Shown here: positions 47,657-57,744 of the stretch, in pieces
Layout: each line of letters starts with the position of its first letter
Numbering within the stretch: the stretch's first letter is position 1
Source of the DNA: Candidatus Yaniella excrementavium
GTDB lineage: Bacteria; Actinomycetota; Actinomycetes; Actinomycetales; Micrococcaceae
Reading direction: 5' to 3'
Assembly (NCBI GenBank): GCA_019115865.1
Contig: DXCT01000085.1
Coordinates: 58,067-122,066 of the forward strand
Length of the DNA stretch: 64,000 nt
Notes under the pieces: model-generated
What the model saw: the letters and a program-made list of their open reading frames with translations, nothing else
What the model was told of the DNA's origin: nothing
The model's database searches: none
Made by a program: the position numbers and the translations under genes

Positions 47657-48094
47657 CTACTTCGGTTCGACCTTAACGAGAATCCAGCCACCTTCTATCG
47701 AAGTATGGTGTTTGGTGAGCGGCAATTGAGCCGGTCCAGCGATAACCTCACCGGTTGTCTTGTCGAACTTCGATGAGTGACAGGGGCATGTAAAGGCTTC
47801 TTTTGGGTCATCGCTTGCTCCAACAATGCAACCCTGGTGTGTACATATCGCTGAATACGCTCGTACGATTTCGTTGGACTCTCGATATATGAGGACTTGA
47901 TTGCGTCCCACCGCTTGCTGTCGTGCGGTCCCAACGGGCAACTCAGCTAATTCAAGCGCTTGAGTGAATTCGCCCCCTGAAAACGTTTCTTGTTCGGGGC
48001 CACTTGTACACGCCCCTAGTGTCACGGCTGCTGTAGCGATGCCGCTTGCTGCAAGGAATGTACGTCTTGAGGGGGTAGATTGACAGCAACTCAT
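47657..48094 (-). CDS. Rieske (2Fe-2S) protein with Tat-like signal and lipobox
   Basis: SRRTFLAASGIATAAVTLGAC (twin-Arg plus lipobox) and CTHQGCI ... CPCHSSKFD cluster ligands. Confidence 0.9.
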   Translation of the reverse strand: MSCCQSTPSRRTFLAASGIATAAVTLGACTSGPEQETFSGGEFTQALELAELPVGTARQQAVGRNQVLIYRESNEIVRAYSAICTHQGCIVGASDDPKEAFTCPCHSSKFDKTTGEVIAGPAQLPLTKHHTSIEGGWILVKVEPK

Positions 48095-48105
48095 AAGGCA
48101 GACAT

Positions 48106-49401
48106 CTATTTTTCTAGGGGATCTGGGTCAAGTATTGCAACGGTGATGACAGCCGAAGTCGCTTGTATCTGCCACGCCCGAGCTCCCAAATCGCAAAGCC
48201 GACGTTCAACGGATTCAGGCGTAATAGGTTCAGGCGGACGCCAGCAGATCTCCCGTAAGGTTTCGGGGAGTAACAGATTTTCCAAGGGCATTTTCTGTTC
48301 TGCAGCGACTCGGGACAGCCGGTTACGGCAGGTTTGCAGCCGGCGCGCGGCCAGCGGCTCCTTATCACGCCAGGCCTTGACGGCTGGTGGTGATTGGGAG
48401 GACGCTCTCATCGGTGGGACTTTATCCGGGTCCTGGGCAATTTTGATGCCGTCTTGAATCGCTTGCAACCAGCGTCGGGCGTCACGAGACGCGGCCTTGC
48501 GACGCATTCGTGGAATTTTCATGAGCTGAGGAACGGTGCGGGGTTTTGCCTTTGCCACAGCGACCAGCGAGCGGTCATTAAGAACTTTTCCCGGAGGAAG
48601 ATCACGGGACCTGGCTAGTCTTTCACGGGTGGTCCACAGAGATTTTACAATCGCTAGTGTCCGCCGATCGGTGATCTCATGGATGCCGGAAGTGCGTCTC
48701 CACGGATCTTTGCGAGGCGGTTTGTGCGGTCTAGTCAGTAATGAGTTGAACTCTTCGTAGGCGATTTCAAGCTTGTGGGCCGCTTCCAGTTCATGAATGA
48801 TGACTTGGCGCAGCTCGTGCAGGAGTTCAACATCCAGTGCTGCGTAGTTCCGCATATCCTCTGGCAGTGGGCGAACAGACCAATCCGCAGCGGAGTGTTC
48901 TTTAGCCAAGGTGATGTTGAGTTTGTGCTCAAGTAAAGCGGATAAGCTCACCTTGTGATATCCGAGAAGACGCCCCGCTAGCTCTGTGTCAAAGAGGCGG
49001 TCGGGCCAGAGACCGGCCTGTCGTAGCGAAGGTAGATCTTGGATGGCAGCATGCAGAATCCATTCAACACCCTTGAGTGCTTGCTGAATTGGTTCCAGGC
49101 TCTCTAAAGATTCTGGGTCTAGCAGCCATATCGTCTCGTCTTGACGTTTGAGCTGAATGAGGAAAGCACGTTGTCCGTACCGGTAGCCGCTTGCTCGTTC
49201 GGTATCTACCGCTACCGGACCGGTACCTGCGCGAAGCTTTTTGGCAACGTGCTGCAGCTGCGCTTGAGTATCTACGATTGGCGGAATCCCACCGACGGGG
49301 TGTTCTATGAGTGTCGGCTCGTTGTCACGATCTTGAGGTTCTTGCCGGGCCTTATCGGGCGGATCGTCAAAACCATCTGCGGTGAGATGCGCGCTAGAAA
49401 T
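48106..49401 (-). CDS. Ribonuclease D-family 3'-5' exonuclease with HRDC domain
   Basis: GPVAVDTERASGYRYGQRAFLIQLKR, DTELAGRLLGYHKVSL, YAALDVELLHELR; start placed at a candidate ATT codon (49401), ORF open to 49488. Confidence 0.88.
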   Translation of the reverse strand: MSSAHLTADGFDDPPDKARQEPQDRDNEPTLIEHPVGGIPPIVDTQAQLQHVAKKLRAGTGPVAVDTERASGYRYGQRAFLIQLKRQDETIWLLDPESLESLEPIQQALKGVEWILHAAIQDLPSLRQAGLWPDRLFDTELAGRLLGYHKVSLSALLEHKLNITLAKEHSAADWSVRPLPEDMRNYAALDVELLHELRQVIIHELEAAHKLEIAYEEFNSLLTRPHKPPRKDPWRRTSGIHEITDRRTLAIVKSLWTTRERLARSRDLPPGKVLNDRSLVAVAKAKPRTVPQLMKIPRMRRKAASRDARRWLQAIQDGIKIAQDPDKVPPMRASSQSPPAVKAWRDKEPLAARRLQTCRNRLSRVAAEQKMPLENLLLPETLREICWRPPEPITPESVERRLCDLGARAWQIQATSAVITVAILDPDPLEK

Positions 49402-49403
49402 CG

Positions 49404-49997
49404 TTACTTCCTTCGAATTGGACTCAGTGGGATCACACCCTCTGAGACGGGTGGCAAACCGGCGAACGTGCACACCATATCGGTCCAAGCTGTCAAATGT
49501 CTATTTAAATTTTCGCCGGTGGGCGTCCATGAGGCTCGCAGTTCAAGGTCGGTGATCTCGGTTTGTTGGTCGAGCATGCCGAACCCTTTAGACAGAACTC
49601 TAGTGGCTGTGCCACCTGGTTGCCGGTACGTGGCGGAAGCCTCGTCGAGTGATTCTAGAATCCAGGTCCAAGCGACATCGGTGAGGAGGGGATCTTCTCC
49701 AAGGTCTGTCTCCACGCTGGTGCGAATATAGGTGACGATTCGAAAATTGCCGTCCCAAACATCAGAATGCCGATTGTCATACAGCAAAATGAAACGTCCT
49801 ACAGCATGCGCTTCGCCGTCATCGTCTGCGACTTCGGCGGCCATGGCGACTGCGTAGGGAGCGAGTTTGGAGGGAGCGGGAATTTCCACAATGTCAACCT
49901 CAGCACGCGTGTTCGCTTGTCGCAGCTCATCGAGGGCGACTCGGAAAGTCCGCGGTGCATCGTGTAGCGCTTGCTCATGGGCTTCTTGTGGATTCAC
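49404..49997 (-). CDS. DUF3000 domain-containing protein
   Basis: EIPAPSKLAPYAVAMAAEV, GRFILLYDNRHSDVWDGNFRIVTYIR. Confidence 0.87.
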   Translation of the reverse strand: MNPQEAHEQALHDAPRTFRVALDELRQANTRAEVDIVEIPAPSKLAPYAVAMAAEVADDDGEAHAVGRFILLYDNRHSDVWDGNFRIVTYIRTSVETDLGEDPLLTDVAWTWILESLDEASATYRQPGGTATRVLSKGFGMLDQQTEITDLELRASWTPTGENLNRHLTAWTDMVCTFAGLPPVSEGVIPLSPIRRK

Positions 49998-50066
49998 ACT
50001 CCCAGGTTAAACCCGTACTTGAAGGATTCTGTGGCGGCGCGCCGCATGAAAACCAGGAGCTGACTC

Positions 50067-50519
50067 TTATGAAGTTTTTGTCAAGCTCAAGCTGAGCGAA
50101 TTGAGGCAATAGCGCAGGTCAGTTGGAGTGTCAAAGCCTTCGCCGGTAAAGACGTGACCGAGGTGAGATTCGCAGTTTGTACACAGTACTTCGACTCGTG
50201 TCATCCCCAGGGAGGTGTCTTCGACGTAGGTAATTTTCTCGTTGTCCATGGGAGCGTAAAACGACGGCCAACCGCAACGGGCATCGAATTTCGTGTCGGA
50301 CTCAAAGAGCTCTTCACCACAGGCTCGGCAAGAGTACGTTCCGTGGTCGACGGTGTCCCAATATTCTCCAGTATATGGACGCTCCGTACCTGCTTGACGA
50401 AGAACTTGGAAAGCTTCCGGACTGAGCCGTGCTTGCCATTGCTGATCTGAAAACGACTGGGCTTCTTCACGAGACAGTCGCGGAGTAGCATCGGCGGAAT
50501 AATCTGAAGATGTAGTCAT
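50067..50519 (-). CDS. msrB: Peptide-methionine (R)-S-oxide reductase
   Basis: TERPYTGEYWDTVDHGTYSCRACGEELF, CGWPSFYAP, LGHVFTGEG, RYCLNSLSL. Confidence 0.95.
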   Translation of the reverse strand: MTTSSDYSADATPRLSREEAQSFSDQQWQARLSPEAFQVLRQAGTERPYTGEYWDTVDHGTYSCRACGEELFESDTKFDARCGWPSFYAPMDNEKITYVEDTSLGMTRVEVLCTNCESHLGHVFTGEGFDTPTDLRYCLNSLSLSLTKTS

Positions 50520-50568
50520 AGAGACAATGTATCGTGGACAAAAGTGTCGTGGCTAGAGATTTGCCTGA

Positions 50569-51951
50569 TTGCAAAAAGCGTTACATCCCGTGGCGCAGGC
50601 TGTGACAGAGATACTAGCGAAATGTGTACGTACAGGTGACAATGTAGTCATGGGTGATAGCAACCTTCGCAATATTCTTCGACAGCCGCCTCGCGGCCCA
50701 AAGCATCAGCCGGCCAAACGAACCGTACGTTGGTCTGCTGTGGGAGCAATCACTGGTGCTCTGGCAGGGACGGCGCTTGCTGTCATTCCGACGTTGGCTT
50801 CTATTTTCGCTCGCACAGTCGTGACACCAGACCCGAAGCCAACAGAAGACGTACAGCTATACAACTACTGGCCGACTTGTGGCCCAACCGGCCAGGATCT
50901 GGTCGAATTATCGGTTACGTCGCAGACGACCGTTCGTGGACAATATGCTCTGGTGTTCGATGAGGGCAGTGGTGTCGCGCGTATCGGTGAAATCACAGAT
51001 ATAGACTGGAAACGCGGTACTGTAACGCGAATTGTTGAAGAGGTATACAGCGGGGACCTCGCCCAAACAGTTCGTGGCAGATGGGCGGGCTTTGTGTGGC
51101 CGACTCCCAAAGAAGCCGGTTACGAATTTCGCGATGTCCAGATTCCGGTTGATGATGGTTTAGCCCCGGCTTGGCTTATTGAGCCAAAGCGTTCAACACA
51201 GCATTCCAATACTTGGCTGATCACCGTTCATGGTCGAGGATCCAAACGTAATGAGGGGCTTCGCATGATGCGCGTCGCCGAGCGCATGGGAATGCCCGGA
51301 TTGTTGGTCTCGTATCGAAATGACGGTGACGCACCGGATGCCAGAGACCGGAAATTTGGGCTTGGGGCTACGGAGTGGCCGGATATTGAGGCCGCAATCC
51401 TGTATGCATTGAACCATGGAGCAACGTCTGTCGTACTGGGAGGTTTTTCGATGGGCGGGGCTGTGAGCCTGCAAGTCGTGCACCGATCGGCGTTATCCAG
51501 CTTTGTCCGTGGGCTTATTTTGGTGGGGCCGGTCATTGACTGGATGGATGTCCTGCGACATCAAGCGCAGATCAATAAACTGCCGCACATTGCCGGCAAA
51601 TTGGGTAGCTGGCTGATCGAGTCACCGTGGGGCAAGACCATCACAGGCTTAGCCTCACCAGTCGATCTACGACGATTAGACTGGGTGACGCGTTCCGATG
51701 ACATCACCCATCCGATCCTAATTTTGCACTCCGAGAGCGATGACTTTGTGCCGATTGGTCCTTCTGCGCAGCTCGCTGCGAAGAATCGCAAATTGGTCAG
51801 TTTGGTTCGTTTTCAACAGGCCCGTCACACACGGGAGTGGAACGTGGACCCTGAGCGGTTCGACTCCGCAATGCTGACCTGGTTACACGTTTTGTTGACT
51901 GGTCCTCAGCAGTCGAGATTAAGCCTGTCCAGCCCAAAGACTGCTGATTAG
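50569..51951 (+). CDS. Alpha/beta hydrolase (secreted or membrane-anchored)
   Basis: TM segment near the N-terminus, GGFSMGGAVSL nucleophile elbow; start may be internal (ATG 50650 region). Confidence 0.82.
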   Translation: MQKALHPVAQAVTEILAKCVRTGDNVVMGDSNLRNILRQPPRGPKHQPAKRTVRWSAVGAITGALAGTALAVIPTLASIFARTVVTPDPKPTEDVQLYNYWPTCGPTGQDLVELSVTSQTTVRGQYALVFDEGSGVARIGEITDIDWKRGTVTRIVEEVYSGDLAQTVRGRWAGFVWPTPKEAGYEFRDVQIPVDDGLAPAWLIEPKRSTQHSNTWLITVHGRGSKRNEGLRMMRVAERMGMPGLLVSYRNDGDAPDARDRKFGLGATEWPDIEAAILYALNHGATSVVLGGFSMGGAVSLQVVHRSALSSFVRGLILVGPVIDWMDVLRHQAQINKLPHIAGKLGSWLIESPWGKTITGLASPVDLRRLDWVTRSDDITHPILILHSESDDFVPIGPSAQLAAKNRKLVSLVRFQQARHTREWNVDPERFDSAMLTWLHVLLTGPQQSRLSLSSPKTAD

Positions 51952-51963
51952 TCAGCATGCATC

Positions 51964-51969
51964 TATAAT
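51964..51969 (+). promoter_or_regulatory. Possible -10 box upstream of yebC-ruvCAB
   Basis: TATAAT about 60 bp upstream of the yebC start; -35 unclear. Confidence 0.4.
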
Positions 51970-52028
51970 AGGGGCAGCCAGTTTTCCCAGATTGCCCGTG
52001 GCTGAACACGGGAGAGGAGTTCTCTACA

Positions 52029-52790
52029 GTGGCAGGTCACTCAAAATGGCACACAACGCGACATAAGAAAGCAGCGCTGGATGCCAAGCGTGCCAAAATG
52101 TATGCCAACCACATTAAGGCAATTGAAGTCGCCGCACGTGCCGGTGGCGCGGATCTTGAAGGTAACCCGGGATTAGAAGTCGCAGTTACCAAAGCCAAGA
52201 AGCAATCAGTGCCCAATGACAATATTGACCGTGCCATTAAACGTGGTGCTGGACTCACCGGCGAAGTTATTGACTATGCCGAAATTATGTATGAAGTCCG
52301 CGGCCCCGAAGGCTCGGCGTTGTTAGTGGAATGTTTGACAGATAATCGTAACCGCGCGGCGTCGGAGGTGCGGGCAACGGTCACTCGAAATGGTGGCTTT
52401 ATGGCAGATCCAGGTTCGGTCGCCTTCATGTTCCAACGCAGGGGAGTCGTTCGCGTACCTGCTGAGGACCATTCTGAGGACGACATCATGATGGCAGTCA
52501 TTGAAGCGGGCGCGGATGAGATTCTGCGTTCCGGTACGGCATTTGAGATCATCTCTGATCCCTCAGATATCCAAGCCGTTGCGAAGGCGTTAGACGAGGC
52601 GGAAATTTCCTACGAATCGGATGATGTCGAGTTTTTTGCAGATATGAAAGTCGAGCTCGATGCAAAATCCGCACAAGCTTTCATCGAGCTTTGGGATGCA
52701 GTAGAAGAGCTCGACGATGTACAAAACGTTTACGCCAACGTCGAGATTACCGCTGAGGTTCTTGAAGAGCTCTCGGCACAGGACGCATAA
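52029..52790 (+). CDS. yebC: YebC/PmpR family DNA-binding regulatory protein
   Basis: [38 protein letters not shown]. Confidence 0.96.
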   Translation: MAGHSKWHTTRHKKAALDAKRAKMYANHIKAIEVAARAGGADLEGNPGLEVAVTKAKKQSVPNDNIDRAIKRGAGLTGEVIDYAEIMYEVRGPEGSALLVECLTDNRNRAASEVRATVTRNGGFMADPGSVAFMFQRRGVVRVPAEDHSEDDIMMAVIEAGADEILRSGTAFEIISDPSDIQAVAKALDEAEISYESDDVEFFADMKVELDAKSAQAFIELWDAVEELDDVQNVYANVEITAEVLEELSAQDA

Positions 52791-53435
52791 GTGATAAATA
52801 CAGGTCACCGTTCTCAGTCGGTGAGCCAACTTCGTGTTTGCGCAGTCGACCCCGGGTTAACGCGATGTGGGATCGCAGTCGTTGATATTGCAGCCAACCG
52901 TAAAGCCCAACTCGTGGATGTCGTGGTCGTTGGAAGTCCAGGGACAGACCCCATCGGTCAACGCCTTTCGGTGATCGATACGAGCATGGATAGCTGGTTA
53001 GACAAGTACCAACCAGATCACTTAGCGGTCGAACGGATGTTCGCTCAAAATAATACGCCTACGATCATTGGCACCGCGCAAGCTTCCGGAGTGGCTATAG
53101 CCGCCGGCGCGAGGCGTAATGTCCCGACGGCGCTACTGACGCCCTCAGAAGTCAAAGCTGCTGTCACTGGCTCAGGCACAGCTGATAAACAACAGGTCAC
53201 AGCAATGGTCATGCGTATCCTAGGCTTGCAAAGCGCACCGAAACCTGCCGACGCCGCCGACGCCATCGCAATCGCCATTGCACATGCATGGCGAGGTGGT
53301 CTCTTTGGTCGAGGTCTCGATACCGGTAAGCTGACCAGCCGTAGCGCGGCCTCAAAATTTTCCAGTGCACGTCCGGAAGCCAATCTGACCCCAGCACAAA
53401 AACTCTGGCTGGCGGCAGAACGACGCGCTAAATAA
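52791..53435 (+). CDS. ruvC: Crossover junction endodeoxyribonuclease RuvC
   Basis: RVCAVDPGLTRCGIAVVD, AVERMFAQNN, PADAADAIAIAIAH; GTG start immediately after the yebC stop. Confidence 0.95.
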   Translation: MINTGHRSQSVSQLRVCAVDPGLTRCGIAVVDIAANRKAQLVDVVVVGSPGTDPIGQRLSVIDTSMDSWLDKYQPDHLAVERMFAQNNTPTIIGTAQASGVAIAAGARRNVPTALLTPSEVKAAVTGSGTADKQQVTAMVMRILGLQSAPKPADAADAIAIAIAHAWRGGLFGRGLDTGKLTSRSAASKFSSARPEANLTPAQKLWLAAERRAK

Positions 53436-53518
53436 GAGAATTTCGTGGGCATTGATACGGTTATCCCACTTGGGTTCACACTGATGTGATGGCTATATCG
53501 CCATCAGAGGGAGCATGC

Positions 53519-54148
53519 ATGATCTCGTCGCTAACTGGAGAAATTCAACACATCACTGCCGATAGCGCTGTCATCGCTGTCGGTGGGGTCGGCTATCACT
53601 TTTCAGCAAGTCCAAACACGCTTACCATGTTGCGGACCGGCCAAGACGCGACCATACAAACGCGGTTACTGATTCGAGACGATAATCCGGTCTTGTATGG
53701 TTTCAGCACGGCCGATGAGCGTGAGATTTTCGACGTCATGATGAGCGTTTCAGGTATCGGGCCGCGCATTGCGCTAGCAGTGCTCTCGGTATTTAATCCC
53801 GATGAGGTTCGACAGTATATCGACCAGCAGGATGATAAGGCCTTTACCAATGTGCCGGGTATCGGCCCAAAATCAGCTCGACGCATTATTCTTGAACTCT
53901 CTGGAAAGCTTGTTCCCCGTGAAGAAGCCGAGACTGCCACGAAATCGTCTCGAAGTGGGGAGCCCATTTGGAAAGAGCAAGTCCACCAAGCATTAATTGG
54001 ACTTGGTTGGAAAGAAAAAGACGCCACGAGAGGTATCGAGCAAGCGCTAGAAGCTGACCGTGAACTTGCAACATCAGAAGACATTTCGGCGGCATTGCGA
54101 GCAACACTTCGCAACCTCGGTGAAGGACAGACAAGGCAGCGACTTTAA
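53519..54148 (+). CDS. ruvA: Holliday junction branch migration protein RuvA
   Basis: MISSLTGEIQHI, VSGIGPRIALAVLS, VPGIGPKSARRIILEL. Confidence 0.94.
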   Translation: MISSLTGEIQHITADSAVIAVGGVGYHFSASPNTLTMLRTGQDATIQTRLLIRDDNPVLYGFSTADEREIFDVMMSVSGIGPRIALAVLSVFNPDEVRQYIDQQDDKAFTNVPGIGPKSARRIILELSGKLVPREEAETATKSSRSGEPIWKEQVHQALIGLGWKEKDATRGIEQALEADRELATSEDISAALRATLRNLGEGQTRQRL

Positions 54149-54151
54149 GAT

Positions 54152-55324
54152 ATGACTGAATCCGCATTTCCATCGAATTCCGATGACGACCGTATCGTTG
54201 CAAGTAGCGCAGTGAATGAAGAGCGCGAAGTCGAAGCTGCGCTGCGACCCAAAAACCTCGCAGACTTCGTCGGCCAACATCGCGTTCGAAACCAGCTCTC
54301 TCTTGTTCTGGAAGCAGCCAAACTTCGCGGTGCAACTGCCGACCACATTTTACTGTCAGGTCCACCTGGTCTGGGAAAAACCACACTGTCGATGATCGTC
54401 GCAGAAGAAATGGGCGCCCCCTTGCGTATTTCGTCTGGGCCAGCAATCCAGCACTCCGGAGATTTAGCGGCCATTTTGTCGTCTTTGACCGAGGGTGAGG
54501 TGCTCTTTTTAGATGAGATTCACCGAATGTCACGTCCAGCAGAAGAAATGCTCTATATGGCAATGGAGGACTTTCGGGTAGACATTGTCGTCGGAAAGGG
54601 AGCAGGGGCGACTTCGATTCCACTTGAGCTTCCGCCGTTCACCATTGTTGGAGCCACGACCAGAGCAGGCCTGCTACCAGGACCATTACGTGATCGCTTC
54701 GGTTTTACGGGGCATCTTGACTTCTACTCAAATGAGGAACTTGAACTTGTACTGCGACGCTCAGCTGCCATGCTCGACATGCGGTTGAACAGTGCGGCAT
54801 TTACTGAGATCGCATCGCGCTCTCGGGGAACTCCAAGGATCGCAAATCGTCTGCTGCGCCGGGTACGAGACTGGGCGTTGGTCAGTAAGCTCTATGATGT
54901 CGATGAACAGGCTGCAGCTGCAGCACTCGATATGTATGAAGTTGATTCTCGTGGGTTGGATCGGTTGGACCGCGCGGTACTCGATGCACTGTGTACAAAA
55001 TTCCATGGGGGACCGGTTGGCTTATCTACCCTTGCGATAGTGGTGGGAGAAGAAGTCGAGACAGTTGAAACTGTGGCGGAACCATACTTAGTTCGGGAGG
55101 GCCTTTTGGGCAGGACCCCTCGTGGTCGTATCGCTATGCCAGCAGCCTGGGAACATCTGGGTCTTACGCCACCGGAGGATTCAACGACCAAGGGTTTATG
55201 GTCATTGATGGAGGACGGCGCTCAGGGGCAAAACGACACTGCCTCCAGACTTAAAGATCCTTCCGCTGATGCGGTTCAAGGCAACGCGGACGATATCTTG
55301 TTTACCGACGACGGAGAAGCCTGA
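54152..55324 (+). CDS. ruvB: Holliday junction branch migration helicase RuvB
   Basis: [58 protein letters not shown]. Confidence 0.97.
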   Translation: MTESAFPSNSDDDRIVASSAVNEEREVEAALRPKNLADFVGQHRVRNQLSLVLEAAKLRGATADHILLSGPPGLGKTTLSMIVAEEMGAPLRISSGPAIQHSGDLAAILSSLTEGEVLFLDEIHRMSRPAEEMLYMAMEDFRVDIVVGKGAGATSIPLELPPFTIVGATTRAGLLPGPLRDRFGFTGHLDFYSNEELELVLRRSAAMLDMRLNSAAFTEIASRSRGTPRIANRLLRRVRDWALVSKLYDVDEQAAAAALDMYEVDSRGLDRLDRAVLDALCTKFHGGPVGLSTLAIVVGEEVETVETVAEPYLVREGLLGRTPRGRIAMPAAWEHLGLTPPEDSTTKGLWSLMEDGAQGQNDTASRLKDPSADAVQGNADDILFTDDGEA

Positions 55325-55495
55325 TTCACAAACTGTGTTCTGATGCGAAGCCAATGGTCACCGAATTCACGCTATTTGAGTGTGCGCATTAGGATAAGCT
55401 GAGACATTATATGCAGAGTGCCGGACTTCCGGCCCATTTTCTCGTGGACGCTGCCCAGTGTCCGAGTATAACGATAAGATAGTTGGTAGACGTTT

Positions 55496-55957
55496 ATGAC
55501 TTATAATCCCGAAATAGCCACGATTATTGCGCAGGCTGGGGGCGGTGAACAAGGCGGCTCCAGCATGTTTATGCTCATCATGTTGGCAGTATTGGGCCTG
55601 TTGTTCTTCATGATGATTCGCCGCAGCCGCAAAACGATGAAGAAGCAACAGGAGCAGCGTGCTTCTATGGAACCGGGCATGGACGTGATGACTACATTCG
55701 GTCTCTACGGCACGGTTGTTGATGTGAACCATGACGACAATAAAGCCACGCTTGAACTGTCACCAGGCCAGTATGCAACCATCCATCTGCAGGCTGTCGG
55801 CCAAGTGATTGAAGAACCCACCGACGATGCGCTACCAGAATCTGACATCACGGTTGATGACGTTCCAGATTACCCTGAGCAGCCTTCCACCGAAACGCTA
55901 GATAACGAATACGGATCAGAATACAAAAACGATCCACGCGATGATCGAGACCGTTAA
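55496..55957 (+). CDS. yajC: Preprotein translocase subunit YajC
   Basis: Single TM then RRSRKTMKKQQEQRASMEPGMDVMTTFGLYGTVV; upstream of secDF. Confidence 0.92.
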   Translation: MTYNPEIATIIAQAGGGEQGGSSMFMLIMLAVLGLLFFMMIRRSRKTMKKQQEQRASMEPGMDVMTTFGLYGTVVDVNHDDNKATLELSPGQYATIHLQAVGQVIEEPTDDALPESDITVDDVPDYPEQPSTETLDNEYGSEYKNDPRDDRDR

Positions 55958-56004
55958 CTTACTTCCGTATTCAATACAACCAAGCAATCGAAGGCCCCTG
56001 ACCT

Positions 56005-57744
56005 ATGGCGTCTAAGACCCCTCAATCCCGCGCCCGGCGATCGCTGGCGTGGTTAACTGCGATTCTCGTTGGCCTAGGAATCATCCTGGGAATCGGTATT
56101 GCAACCAATAATTCCAACGGTGTGCCATTGTTGGCGCTGGATCTCGAGGGCGGTACCCAAATGGTATTGTCCCCAGAAACTTCTACCGGCGAGGCCGTCA
56201 CATCGGACCAGATGAGCCAAGCTGTCGAAATTATTCGTCAACGTGTCGATGGATCTGGTGTTTCTGAAGCGGAAATTAATACCCAGGGCGACAATAATGT
56301 CGTGGTATCGATGCCTGGTTCTCCAGACGAACAAACACGCGAACTTATTCAAGCTTCGGCGAATATGGAGTTTCGCTCGGTGATTACTTCTGGTTCGTTT
56401 ACAGCAGTTCCGGAAGAAGAGCGTACTGACGTATCAGACATTCCAGAACCTGATGCAGAACCCGAACACGGTTCTGATCCCAATTGGATTACACCAGAGC
56501 TCTACCAAGAATTTCAGAGTACCGATTGCACGGCATCCGATGCTCAACAGATCCGTGAGAATCTGCCTGCGGATGAAGCCATCGTCGCGTGTGACTTTGA
56601 CACAGGTTCTAAATACATTTTGGGACCATTAGAAATTTCTGGTGATCAGATTGATTCTGCAGATCACGGAATGTCTCAGACACCTACCGGTGTTTCTGCT
56701 AGTTCATGGGTTGTTAACATTGCCTTTGAAGACGAAGGTGCAGAAAGCTTTCGTGAAGTTACCCAGCGTCTGACAGGTATGAACCCGCCACAAAATCAGT
56801 TCGCGATTTTGTTAGATGGGCAGATCGTATCCGCCCCCGCTTCACAAGCTGTGATTACAGACGGGCGGGCTCAGATTTCTGGGGATTTCGATGAAGAAGG
56901 AGCTGCGCAACTGGCTGAGCAGCTCGAGTACGGTGCACTCCCGATTTCGTTTGAAGTGGAGTCGGAACAGCAGATTTCGGCCACTTTGGGTCAAGACCAG
57001 CTGTTCTGGGGTCTGGTTGCCGGACTCATCGGATTGGGTCTGGTCGCGATTTACCAGTTCTTCCAATACCGGGCCTTGGGCTTGGTCACGTTGTCATCGA
57101 TCGTCATTATGGGCTTACTGACGTATCTGTCAATCGTCTTACTTGGTTGGTCGGATAATTACCGGCTTTCGCTGGCAGGTATCGCAGGAATTATTGTCTC
57201 GATCGGTCTTACGGCAGACTCGTTCATTGTCTACTTTGAACGAATCAAAGATGAAATGCGTAACGGCCGACCTTTCGAGTCAGCGGTGAACTATGGCTGG
57301 GATCGAGCGAAACGAACAATTACTGTCTCGAAGCTCGTAAACGTTTTGGCCGCGGTGGTTTTGTACTTCGTAGCGGTCGGAAACGTCCGCGGATTCGCAT
57401 TCACCCTGGGGCTTACCTCCATAGCGGACCTTATCGTGGTGTTCTTATTTACGCACCCGGTCATGAAGTTACTGGCCACCACTAAATTTTTCGCTAGCGG
57501 GCATCCGATGTCGGGCATGGACCCTTCGCTGCTTGGGCAGAAGCCGCTGTACCAAGGTGCTGGGCGTGTTCGCGAATTCCGTTCAGATGACGCTGTCGCG
57601 CCAACGCGTGGGAAGAAGAACACTAGGTCTAGCAAGGAAGCTCAGAAGCGGCAAACTATTGCAGAACGACGTGCCGCCGAGAGAACTGAAGCATTGCAAA
57701 CAACAAGAGCATCCGACGATAAGCCTGTACAGGAGGACTCATGA
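56005..57744 (+). CDS. secD: Protein translocase subunit SecD
   Basis: LALDLEGGTQMVL, RVDGSGVSEAEI, GLTADSFIVYFERIKDEMRNG. Confidence 0.96.
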   Translation: MASKTPQSRARRSLAWLTAILVGLGIILGIGIATNNSNGVPLLALDLEGGTQMVLSPETSTGEAVTSDQMSQAVEIIRQRVDGSGVSEAEINTQGDNNVVVSMPGSPDEQTRELIQASANMEFRSVITSGSFTAVPEEERTDVSDIPEPDAEPEHGSDPNWITPELYQEFQSTDCTASDAQQIRENLPADEAIVACDFDTGSKYILGPLEISGDQIDSADHGMSQTPTGVSASSWVVNIAFEDEGAESFREVTQRLTGMNPPQNQFAILLDGQIVSAPASQAVITDGRAQISGDFDEEGAAQLAEQLEYGALPISFEVESEQQISATLGQDQLFWGLVAGLIGLGLVAIYQFFQYRALGLVTLSSIVIMGLLTYLSIVLLGWSDNYRLSLAGIAGIIVSIGLTADSFIVYFERIKDEMRNGRPFESAVNYGWDRAKRTITVSKLVNVLAAVVLYFVAVGNVRGFAFTLGLTSIADLIVVFLFTHPVMKLLATTKFFASGHPMSGMDPSLLGQKPLYQGAGRVREFRSDDAVAPTRGKKNTRSSKEAQKRQTIAERRAAERTEALQTTRASDDKPVQEDS

